Source of the DNA: Hydrangea macrophylla
Taxonomy: Eukaryota > Streptophyta > Magnoliopsida > Cornales > Hydrangeaceae
Assembly (NCBI GenBank): GCA_033977485.1
Contig: CM066984.1
Coordinates: forward strand, 107,975,691-108,039,690
Length of the DNA: 64,000 bases
Reading direction: 5' to 3'
Numbering within the stretch: position 1 is the stretch's first letter; each line of letters opens with the position of its first letter. The translations under genes and the position numbers were made by a program. Under the pieces are notes generated by a model that was given only the letters and a program-made list of their open reading frames with translations, had not been told where the DNA came from and searched no databases. This document shows, piece by piece, positions 10,421 to 20,770 of this stretch.

Positions 10421-11660
10421 AAAGGCAACTTAATATCTAGTCCTTATATGCATCTAACTAGAAATATGTCCTTTTTAAAACGAATCTAGAAATTAGTCTC
10501 TTGCCTAATTTGAGGACTAAAATATCCAATATCATTTTTATCAAAATGTATATATATATATATAACTAATTTATTTTCATTTACTCCATAATTTATACAT
10601 ATACATAGATAAACTGATTTATATATAATAAAATTAGTTACCATATATAGTTAAAAACTGAGAAAATATCTCCATATAAAGTCCACCAGCACCAAGAAAT
10701 TTCTCATAAACTCTTGATAATTTCGCACTACGTATTCAGAACTTTATACTTAAAATTTGAGAAAAACATCAATAAGATTGCACTAAAAAAGTGTGAAATT
10801 GCACACTATATTAACTAAGTATTGAAAATAGTGATAATTTCATATTTTAATGTGTATGATAATGGAAAATTTCTCACTTACACTAGAAGGAATGAATAAC
10901 CCACTTTTAAAAATAAAAATAAGCATACACATAGAGAGGATTTGATGAGAAATTTATCAACAATTAACAATTTTTGAGAAGAATTCAAAACAAAAAAAAA
11001 AATCACACCTTTTAAATTGATATGACGAGTAATATCTTCACAAAATAAAAATAAATTTCTCACTTTTTAATACAAAATTTTCACTTTTCGGTGAGAAATT
11101 CTCACTTTTTGAAGAGAAATTCTCACTTCTCTCTCTGTACCAGAACTCCAGACTGTGCTTCTCTTGAATTTTTGATAGGTGATCTCTTTCTTGCATCAAT
11201 CTGTGTCGAGAACTCCGGCCCTTAAGCTTCTCGTTCTCATCCACAACGATGGAGGTGGCCGACGACGAGGGAGAGAGAAGGAGTTGTAGTGGTGGTGGCG
11301 GCAGCGACGATCGAAAATGGCATTGGCGAGGATGTTAGCGGCAGAGAGATAGCTGCAGTAGTGGTGGTTATGGAGTTGCAGTGGCTTTGGTGTTAGAGAA
11401 GAAGAAGGGAAAATTCGTTAATAAAAGTATGAGTTTTATTCAATATTTGAAATCAGTCAAGTTTTGATGTCTCTGTAATTTTTTGAATTGAAATAGACAT
11501 CCTTTTAATAAGCAAAAAGCAAGTGACTGACTTTTAGATTCTATACATAAACTTGACTGATATCTAATAAACCCTTTTGTGTGTGGGGGGGGAGGGGGGG
11601 GGGGGGGGGGGGGAGAGGAATAACTTTTGTTATTCTAGTAAGAAATAGTTTGGTAATAAA
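10421..11660. mobile_element. GTGAGAAATTTCTCAC-array element, copy 2 (inverted)
   Basis: Between 10,695 and 11,135 there are about a dozen degenerate GAGAAATT/AATTTCTC motifs. The left end (10,430-10,560) is the inverted match of 8,850-8,960, so this is a second copy in opposite orientation. Its cargo differs: 11,240-11,340 is GC-richer with GGTGGTGG/GGCGGC and GACGACGAG triplets, perhaps a captured exon fragment. A guanine-rich homopolymer tract with a single A interruption follows at 11,585-11,613. No intact coding frame was found. Confidence 0.45.
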
Positions 11661-11666
11661 TTTTAG

Positions 11667-12951
11667 GGCAAATTACACTGACCTCCCCTGAGGTATTTGA
11701 CAATTACAGAGACCTCTCTTGTGTTTTCAAAAATTTACACTCACTTCCCTTTTATTTTGAAAATGACTATTATACCCTTGTACAAATCATATAAAAAAAT
11801 TATGCACTACCTTTTAAAAATGAAAAAAAAATTATGATTTTTTTTAAAAAAAATCATCAACAAAATTTTAGTATACACCAAATCAAGCTTTTACTATTTT
11901 TTTTTTTTAAATTTCAACAGTAAAATTAAAAAACACAAAAATCATCAACAAAATTATCTACTACCACTTTAAAATGAAAAGAATAACAAAAATGAAAAAA
12001 CAAATCAGCAATTTTTTTTAAATGAATAGTTATATTATATTTTTGTCTGTTTTATATTTTTAAAATTGTGAACTTGCTCCTAACATTGTGAATGAGCTGC
12101 TCCAATGAAACTTAATTAGTACACGCCTTGCACGGTCATTGCCGTAGTATATATATATATATATAGGACTCCACTGAGCATGCTTTTTTTAAAAAATAAA
12201 AATAAAGCAGACAAAAATTCAATATAACTATTCATTTTTAAAAAAAATTTGTTGATGTTTTTTTTTTCCATTATTGTTATTATTCTTTTCTTTTTAAAGT
12301 GGTAGTAGATAATTTTGTTGATGATTTTTTTTATGTTTTTAAATTATTATTGATATTTATAAATTAAAGGTTAATGTTACGCTTCCGAAAAGTATTTCCC
12401 AGCACATGTGGTAGTGGACCAGTTAATTTTGATTGGTTGTGATGTTAAAGTGGTTCAACTGTGGTCCCACTTCAACATCATTTGGAATTAAAATTTGGGA
12501 AGCATAGTATTACTCTAAATAAATGTTCTAAAATCTTTAACCTACTACTTGGGCAAAAAAGTTAATGCCTTAATATTAAAAAAATTAAATCTGTAAACTA
12601 TTATAAGTTAGGCTAAAGATTATAAAACCAAAATTTGAAATTTTTATAAAAAAAATTTCGAGCTGCAAATTTTTATAAAGTTAGGGCTAATACTATAAAT
12701 CTAAATCTAAAAAAATTGCTAATGTATATATAATTTTATCTAATGCGCGCGCATATACTCACTCACACAAATACACACACACACACACACACACAAACGT
12801 ATATATATATATAATGAAATAAGGGGTAAATTGGTAATCTTACACTTAAAAAGTAGATAGAGGGGAGATGAGTGTTATTTTTCAAACTAGAGGGGAGATC
12901 CTTGTAATGTCATATACCTCAAGGGAGGTCAGTATAATTTGTCCTAAATTT
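11667..12951. mobile_element. 1.3-kb foldback element with long inverted arms
   Basis: The left end (AGGGCAAATTACACTGACC...) and the right end are inverted repeats over about 95 bp. Inner arms also pair: about 11,915-12,060 matches the inverse of 12,200-12,350, for example CATCAACAAAATTATCTACT. The right arm is interrupted by a MITE at 12,369-12,515. The A/T-rich flanks make the TSD ambiguous (AAATTTT is the best candidate). A sequence resembling a Helitron 3' end lies at 12,120-12,148 in the central spacer. Confidence 0.75.
12369..12515. mobile_element. M9-family MITE nested in the foldback element
   Basis: The ends GGTTAATGTTACGCTTCC and (inverted) GAGTAATACTATGCTTCCC match the terminal repeats of the MITE at 9,552-9,733. 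The flanking 9-mers TAAATTAAA and TAAATAAAT agree only partly, consistent with age. Confidence 0.6.
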
Positions 12952-13159
12952 TAATCACATTTTTTGTACCAATTTTTTGTACACAAAATAATAAAATATT
13001 ATTCCTCCAGTAAAAAAAATTTATTTCCGAAAAAACAAAAAAATCATCTGATATGACCGATTGTATCATAGCTTTCGCCTTACTTATTTCAATGTCAGAC
13101 GAAAAAGCAAGAAATAGTAATGTAAATCTAAATGATCTTTTTTTTTTTTTTTTTTTTTT

Positions 13160-13505
13160 GGCTAATTTACCCTATTGTGATTAGGCCTAGTTGCACTTTA
13201 CCCCTATATAGTTCAAACGTGGATGCTTAATCCCCATTGTGGGTCTAGTGAGACTAATTTTAGAGTTAACTGCCTTTGTGGGCTACTTTTAACATTTAAT
13301 TAATTCACATGTAAGGCTATTTTGAGAGAAAACTTAGCAGTTTCACTTTAGTCCGAAACCACAAGGGGGTTAAGTGCCCACTTATGAAGCATAAGGGATA
13401 AAGTGAAGCTGATTGTAACCACAGGGGGATAACTATCCACTTTTGAAGCACAAGGGGTAAAGTGAAGCTAATCATAACCACATGGGGTAAAATGTAATTA
13501 ACCCT
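13160..13505. repeat. Repeat with degenerate inverted ends (family R2)
   Basis: The left end (GCTAATTTACCC...TGCACTTTACCCC) and the inverse of the right end (GGGTTAATTACATTTTACCCC...CACTTTACCCC) are related. The interior repeats a 'CACTTTTGAAGCACAAGGGGTAAAGTGAAG'-like phrase (split here: CACTTTTGAAGCACAA, GGGGTAAAGTGAAG) two to three times. A second copy lies at 60,879-61,378. A poly-T tract precedes it at 13,139-13,159. Confidence 0.55.
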
Positions 13506-13591
13506 TCTTCTTTTTCTTTTTTTCTTTTTTTCGTTTGTGTGTGTGAGTGTGTGCGCTTCACGAAAGATGATAAACCAAAACTATTAAGTAA

Positions 13592-13837
13592 GGGTATGTT
13601 TGATAACTCAATTAAGTGGTGAAAATGAAATTTTTCAGTACTTATTTGTTTTCAGTGCGTTGAATAATGAACCACGTAATTGAAAAAGTAGTCAAAATTC
13701 CACTGAAAACTCCAAATGAAAAAAATTCTATTGACAATAACCACTGAAACACTATTTTCAGTATTACTAACTCAATCGCTTAAAATTTTCACTACTTAAA
13801 ATTCAGCACTGAATTTTAAGTTTTTTCAAACAAAGCC
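13592..13837. mobile_element. PIF/Harbinger-like MITE, copy 1
   Basis: The ends GGGTATGTTTGATAA and (inverted) GGCTTTGTTTGAAAA are flanked by TAA on both sides (13,589-13,591 and 13,838-13,840). The 3-bp TAA duplication and 'GTTTG' ends fit Tourist/PIF-Harbinger MITEs. Non-coding. Confidence 0.75.
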
Positions 13838-13840
13838 TAA

Positions 13841-14205
13841 GTTAGGAAAATTATAATTTCATCAATTATAAAAGTTTTATACCTAATTTGAGTTGAATTG
13901 GAACAAAAATTTGCCAAAATACCATCGTTGTGATGATCACGCAAAGCATGTAACCAATTAATGCTAAAGGGTAATCTAAAGGGTCTATTTTTTTTATGCC
14001 TAATCTGAAATTGAAATGAAAACTCATGTATATATAAAGATTCATATTGATTCAAGTCCAAACTTTAATGTGAATTGAATGTCCAAGTTTAATGAATTGT
14101 TGTTTGTCAAGATTCTTTTAATGGCAGAACTTTGAATCTGAGACGTAGATGCAACTTGGCCAAGTGAATAGACTACTAGTTTAATGAAGAGATAGAGAGA
14201 GAGAG
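13841..14205. other. Intergenic between two related MITEs
   Basis: Nothing recognisable apart from a short (GA)n run at about 14,190-14,205. Confidence 0.5.
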
Positions 14206-14208
14206 TGA

Positions 14209-14490
14209 GGGTATGTTTGATAACCCAATTAAGTGATGAAAATGAAAAGATTCAGCACTTATTCTTTTTCAGTGCGTTTGATAACATACCACTTAATTGA
14301 AAAAGTAGCCAAAAAACCACTGAAAACTTTAAGTGAAAATTTTCTACTGAAAATAATCACTGAATGCATTCTATTTCAATAGTTGAAGCACTGTTTTCAG
14401 TATTACAAATTTAATTACTTAAAATTTTCAGTACTTAAAATTCAGCACTTAATTTTCAGCATTTAATTTTCAGTTTTATCAAACACACCC
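14209..14490. mobile_element. PIF/Harbinger-like MITE, copy 2
   Basis: This has the same ends as the copy at 13,592 (GGGTATGTTTGATAA; inverted right end GGGTGTGTTTGATAA), the same orientation, and clear internal similarity. It is flanked by TGA at 14,206-14,208 and 14,491-14,493, so the 3-bp TSD differs from the usual TWA. Confidence 0.75.
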
Positions 14491-14493
14491 TGA

Positions 14494-15310
14494 GTTTCAA
14501 CTCACTAGCAATTGAACAATTTGAGATTTTGAGCTCATACAAAAATTCTCTCTTAGACATAAATACTTATGACTTTATTATAGTTTACTAAGAACGTATT
14601 TTACTCTGAAGAGATGTGGTGGGTTCACATACACATTGTTGGTTAAAGATAAATATTTAGAGAATTGTTATTTGCACTATATGGATGAACTAATATATTC
14701 TATAGAATGAATTGACTGTATGATACTATATGGCTTGTCGATAGTACCATAGAGTATATTAATTCAAATTTGGAGTGAGAATATCAATTCCCAATATTAA
14801 AGTACTATATATGTATGTTACGATGGCAATATTTTATAGTTTCTTGCCACGAAACTATTTTTAGTCTAGCCTCTTCCTTAGGGGCGAAGTCAAGAATTTA
14901 CGCTTGAGGGACAGAGTAACTAGATATACTATCTAACAAGGATACACGGGGGTTTTGGGACATCTCTCCCAATTCTTTAAAAAAAAAAAATTTGTTACAT
15001 TTATACATATCAATTTCAAATATGATTTTTCGTATAAAAAAGAGTCTTGCTTATTGAGACATCCAATTTTTTTAGCTGTCATCTAAACCAATTTTTTTGG
15101 TAAAAGAACATTTCATATCAAATTAACCCACATGGAGTAAAGATCATTACAAATAAGTCTAGACAGCTCATAAGGAAAAGAAGTAACCCCACAAGAAAAG
15201 AAGTAGCATATTGATCCAATGGGATATATTGGTAAATATTTATTTTTTTTAATTAAAAAAAAAAAAAGAAAACTATTTTGATAAGAAGTGAAGAGAGAGA
15301 AAAATAATCA
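14494..15310. other. Intergenic, left flank of the retrotransposon nest
   Basis: No gene was seen. Around 14,880-14,900 a GGGGCGAAGTCAAGAATTT sequence resembles the end of a common degraded plant DNA transposon, but no partner end is visible. The rest is AT-rich. Confidence 0.45.
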
Positions 15311-15315
15311 AACTT

Positions 15316-16495
15316 TGTCACGATCCATCCCACTACGCGTGGAAATAGGACATGTGGCACGCCACAAAGGCTCACCCAATTCAATTAATGTTCAAGCAGC
15401 AGAAAAAAATAAGCAAAAGTCCCAATTTCAGAGTTATAAATTTTTTTAAAAACACTTAAGAAACAAAACAATTTTAAAAACAGCAACCCAGTCGATTGAA
15501 GAGAGGACCTAGTCGAATGCTCTGGAAATACAGAGAACATAACAGCTCTAGGATTCAATCTAGACGACTGTGTCGGGGACCCAGTCGATTGTGGTGTCAA
15601 ATTTTCAGTCGATTGGTACATATCCGGTTGACTGGACGAGGACAAGCAGAATGTCTAGTTTTTGTGTTGTTTTCAGTTGACTGGTTGTCGACCGTGAAAG
15701 AAACCAGTCGACTGATTCCTTTGAAAACTAAAATGAAAATTTCGTTAAAACAGGAGTCCATTCGACTATTTTGGAAAAAGTTGCACACTTTGCAGAATTT
15801 CTAAACCTATTGTTCTCCAACCAAAACCAAAGTAATTCTAACTGTATTACAACGTTATCAATACTTACAAGAGTTTTACTATAGATTACAATACGATAAT
15901 CCATTCCGAGATTCAATTACAGCATATTACAAGTTCTCAAAATTCTTATTACAACTCTAGGAATGACAAAAGTATAAACAAGAACTTTCTCATTGTCCCA
16001 TCGGCCTCACTCCTCACGCGTCTTCTTGCCTTTCTTCTTATCACCTGCAATGGAGTAAAGCTCCACTGCTCAGCTATATGTTAAGTGCACAATTCTAAAC
16101 ATATGCTTATATGAAAAATCATGCTCTAAAATATCAAAATATATCAAAGTAGTCTCCGGGGTGAGAGATACGCATTCATCCGGTAATGAAACAATGAAAT
16201 TGATGTCATGGAGGGCCTTCTCCCAACCACTCTTCCAAGTGTCCTGGCAGGGCCTTATCCCAAACCATATACTGGGCCCTGGCAGGGCCTTCTCCCAAAC
16301 CATGCACTATAGCCGTCGCTACAAAATCCTCAAACATCGAGGAGTTTACCCTTGGAATGAAATTATATCAAACCTCCCTTTGACCCACATAGACACATAG
16401 CATAGTCACATAAACACATATACATTCTTTTCATACGTATTCACGTACATAATTAACGGGCCTAATTAATACATGAATTTTTCTCGGATCCAAAA
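15316..16495 (-). repeat. Element A 3' LTR, outer part
   Basis: This is the left part of the 3' LTR of A, beginning TGTCACGATCC. It aligns with 52,631-53,805 of the 5' LTR. It is broken at 16,495, where element B inserted, and resumes at 45,891. It contains a cluster of CAGTCGACTG-like palindromes at about 15,487-15,770. Confidence 0.93.
16491..16495. other. TSD of element B (left)
   Basis: CAAAA precedes the LTR start TGTTAACC and is repeated at 45,886-45,890 after the LTR end GGGCCAACA. Confidence 0.9.
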
Positions 16496-17684
16496 TGTTA
16501 ACCTTGAATTTACTTAAGGCATTATTTTGTTTTGTTTTGATGATGACAAATCTAGTGATAATTGCATACTTTTATTGGTTCTATTTCAATCAATTATTAT
16601 GTCATTTTTATTGTGCTAGTCTCTTGATTTATGCATTTAGATGTTTTAACTTTGGTTGAGATCATGAAATAGCATATGGTGAAGTCCAAGAGTGATAGAG
16701 CTCAACAAGGATCAAGCTTGAAGACTTGAAGATTTTTGATCTGTAGTTGAAGACTAGGTTCTCTTTGTAAACCTTTTTTATTATCACTCATAAAGGGCTT
16801 AAAGGCTTAAAAATTGGATAAACCTTTCAAAACAAGAAAACTATTTTTTTGATGAAAAACAGTCGATTGAACCTCTATTCAGTCGACTGGACCCTTTAGA
16901 TTTCAGTCGACCGGACCACTTTTAAGTCGACTGGTTTCTACTCTGAAAACATACATTCTGCTTCTCAAGTTTCAGTCGATCGGGCCACTTTTCAGTCGAC
17001 TGAAAAAGGCATCAATCGACTGGGTCGCGACTTCAGTCGACTGGATTTGGCAGTTTGTACATAACGGCTGGTTTTCTTTAAAGGTCAAATATTTACCATT
17101 TTTCCACTAATGGCTATAATCTTTCTTGACCTATAAATACATATTTTTCAAAACCTTTTAAGGTGGATCAATCCATTGGAAAACATCTATTTAAAACACA
17201 GAACGTGTTGATTTTTAATCATTCACATTTGAGCCCTAGTTGTGTGAGTTTATCAATTGGCTCTAGTTCTTGATTTGTATTACTTTAAGGAGTTGTTGTG
17301 TAAGCTTTAAATTGTATTATCCACTCTAGATAGAGAGTTCAATTTGTACCCAAATCAATTGTAAAGAGTGAGGGTTAGTAACCCTTGATTGCAAAGCGAG
17401 GTTTTCTACTTTGGGAGAGATTGGAGGCTCTTGTAACGGTTTGGTCTACACCCGTGAAGTAGATCGGATTAAAGGAATCCTTAAGAGGTGTTCTTGAGGG
17501 GTGGACGTAGGCCGTGGTGTGCGGATTGTCGAACCACTTGAAAACTCAGTTTGCAAGTTTCTTTTCCCTTCTCTATTTACATAATTATTTGTGATTGTGT
17601 TTAATTTGCAATTAAGTTTTTAAAAGGTTAATTTTCTGCTAAAACCTTATTCACCCCTCTAAGGTTTCTATATTTGGGCCAACA
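16496..17684 (+). repeat. Element B 5' LTR
   Basis: 1,189 bp, TG...CA ends. A TATAAATA box lies at 17,132-17,139. A cluster of CAGTCGACTG-like palindromes occupies 16,860-17,045, upstream of the TATA box. Confidence 0.93.
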
Positions 17685-17686
17685 AT

Positions 17687-17698
17687 TGGTATCAAAGC
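17687..17698 (+). other. Element B primer binding site
   Basis: TGGTATCAAAGC starts two bases after the LTR end. It matches the plant initiator tRNA-Met complement TGGTATCAGAGC with one mismatch. Confidence 0.85.
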
Positions 17699-20600
17699 TT
17701 CGGCTCTTCTATTTTTAAAAGGTTTTGAAAAACTTGAGTTAAGATCCATAGAAACTACATATTTTAAAAACGGATTGTAACAACTGTACCCAGTAAACGG
17801 GTTAATTATCATTTGTATATGCATTGATTAATATGATTAGTGTATAAAACGGATTAAGGGGAGGCTTGGACTCACCCGTGAAAAAGTGTTCAGTAAAGGA
17901 ACACAGTTGAAAAAGTCCCCAGTGAGGAGGGACAGGTATTGAAATGGGACCCAGTGAAGGGCTGGATATTAATATTTGCATTTTAAATGATTAAATGCAT
18001 TTTTTATATGATTATATAGATATTTGTTAAGTTGCTTCCATATTATATTGTTATATGTGTTAGCAATTAGTATTAGTTTGGACACCCAAATAAGGGTATA
18101 ATTGAAAAAGAATTATAATTAGTAGGTGCGATAGCAACTTCACAAAATATATGGGGCCCACGTTGGGACCCATACGGGACTTAGACAAACACTCATTAGA
18201 TAATTGGGTAGTTAATGGAATGTTTTGGGGATTTCATAATAGGAACTTAAGAAAATATGGGGATGCAAATGAAAAGAGGAAAAATTGAGGCTTTGACACC
18301 TCAACATATGTTGCATGGGTGTGTATGTGTCAAAATAGAGAGTAAGACTCTCATATGTGCTGGTAATTAAAACAAAGAAAAGAAGATGAGCTCACCGAGA
18401 GAGAAGACGGAACCGTCACCGACGTCGTTTTCCGCCGTTCCGTCGCCGTTGTTCGTTCAATTCGCGAACCGAAGCCATTTTCGGACTCGTAGAGGTGAGA
18501 CGATCATTCCTATACCTTTAATTTACGTTTTAACTGTCGAATTTTGGTAGCTCACATTAATCGGTGAGACGCCGTCTACCAAAAATTTGTAGGATTCACT
18601 TTGGAAGGAAAATTGAGCTAGGATTTGGTAAATTCAGCACTTTTTTAGCTTGAATTTGAGTAGATATTGCTAAGGTAAATTTTCTACACTAAAGAATGAC
18701 TGTGTTTAACTATGTACAAGGCTTCAATGATGTTAGAGATAACAATTTATGCTTAGGAGCTATGAGAATGCCTTATTGTATTGATTATTCATGCTTAGAA
18801 GTCATGGAGATGTTTGAAATTGTGAGTTACATGTTAATTATATGAAAATCGTTGTGCTTATATGTATATGTGCTTATATGTTTATATGATTATGTGGCAA
18901 TCAATGAACACCGGGAAAATGATTCATTAGTTGGGAGTAATAAGGGAGACGAAGAAGAAGAATCCGATAAAGACGGAAGTCCAAGGAATAGAAGTGGCCA
19001 CGGGACCAAGGGAAGGTCTTTGGGTCTGAATGAATCATTAAACCGGTAGTTCAGCGATTATAGATATGTGTAGACACCCCGATTTTGACCAAACGTCAAA
19101 TCCAGAGATTGGTTACCTCTTAAGACCGACAATGACGATGACCGGTGAAATTCGAAGATTATCCAGAGAATTCAAATCCTTCAAAGATTCTTCAAGTGAA
19201 AGCTTCAAAATAAAAAATGAAAGAAAAAGAAATTGGGTATTCAGGAAGAACCTGAACGTTGAAGAACGTGTGAGAAAATCAGTCTGAGAATACTTTCAAA
19301 GAAATATGTCTAAATAATTATAAGATATATAAAATAAAAAAAGAAGAGAGAGAGAAGAAGAAAAGAAAGAGTTCTAAAAAATATATATATATATATACAA
19401 GGAGAAAGTAAAAAAGAAAAAAAAAAGAATTTTGAAAATGTCTTGAAAAGAAAAAGAGAAAAAAAGAGAGAAGAAAAGAAAAAGAAATAAAAGGGTTACA
19501 TAGGAATGTATACCATGCATATGGATACATTTTAATAAGGTACTTTGCAAATATAAGTACATAAGTATATACTTTACTAGATAAATTAGGTTTATGTCAA
19601 TGGATATGTTGAAAATTAAAGAGATGGCAAAATTCTGTTAGCCCCGGCACGCGGGAAAGCCGTACTGAGTGCCGCCCGGTATTCAGTGAGTGCCGCCCGA
19701 CATTCAGTCATGGGTTTCCACCCGAATTTACTCATTTAACCTTGTCATGTTGGTCTATATAAACAGGCCTTCATCTCCTTTGTTTGGACTTTTTGGTCTT
19801 ACTTTTAAATTTTTCACTTAAAATCTTTGAGAGATACAAGAGAAAGAGAGATATAATAGAGAGAAATTAAAGAAAGAAGAGTTTTCTTGAAGAATTGGAA
19901 GGAGAATTTGAAGATTGTAGAAGAGCTTCCCAAGAAATTAAAGAAATCCTTAAGGCCATAGAGGTAACCTCTCAATCCTTGGTAGAATTAGGTGAATTCA
20001 ATCACAAGCTCATAGTTCTAGGAACTTTACACATTTTCAAAATCTCGCTTCCTTGCCACTTAGAATTTTTGATTGAATCTTATGGTGTTTTCATTAATTT
20101 GGATCTAAAATAGAGCTTTGAATTTATGAATAAAAGAGTTTTGACTTGAAATTTTCAAATAACGTTTGATTTCCTTTCTTTTGTTTATATTTTTCTCAAG
20201 AGATTTATGAGATCTTCAATATCTCATTAGATTTCTTTGAGTTTGATCCTCTAGTTTCCTATGATCCTATGATTTATATGGGGATTAAAGTGGATCATGA
20301 TCATCTTTACATGTAGTTGGTTGAATTCAAGTTTTAATTTGTGACTTGAAATCTCCCCACTAAAAATCTTATGGAATTCATGCTATATTCCATAGAGGTT
20401 TATGTAGTTGGAATTTCATTTTGTCTCCAAGGACCATTAACTTGGTAGGAGAAATAATAAGATGCTCTATATTCTTCAAGGATCATACATTTGAGAGAGG
20501 AATTGGATGTAGATTTTCATTTAAAATAAGTAAGACCTTAGAATTCTCTTGCTAAATCTCCAATTATGAGATCTATGATAGGAATCCATTAAGGTTAAAT

Positions 20601-20770
20601 CTAGGGATTTCTCCCTATTTCATTATTTGTCCCAATAATCATAATCAAACTTGATTCTAGTTCTTTCTAGGATCATGGATCAAGTTGGTTTTAAACTATG
20701 AATATCAACTTAACAAAGGTGCAGTGAATTCATAAACCAATTGTGATCAAAGATTTTTTATAGAGTCATG

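Noticed and set aside
12120..12148. A second Helitron 3' end
   Set aside because: The stem is weak and the terminus reads GTAG instead of CTAG; no 5' end was found. Only noted as a possible relic.
18380..18500. GC-rich CCGTCGCCGTTGTTCG segment as a gene start
   Set aside because: It lies within the LTR of element C, and the LTR of F has a comparable GC-rich patch near 35,150-35,230; it is a property of the LTR family.
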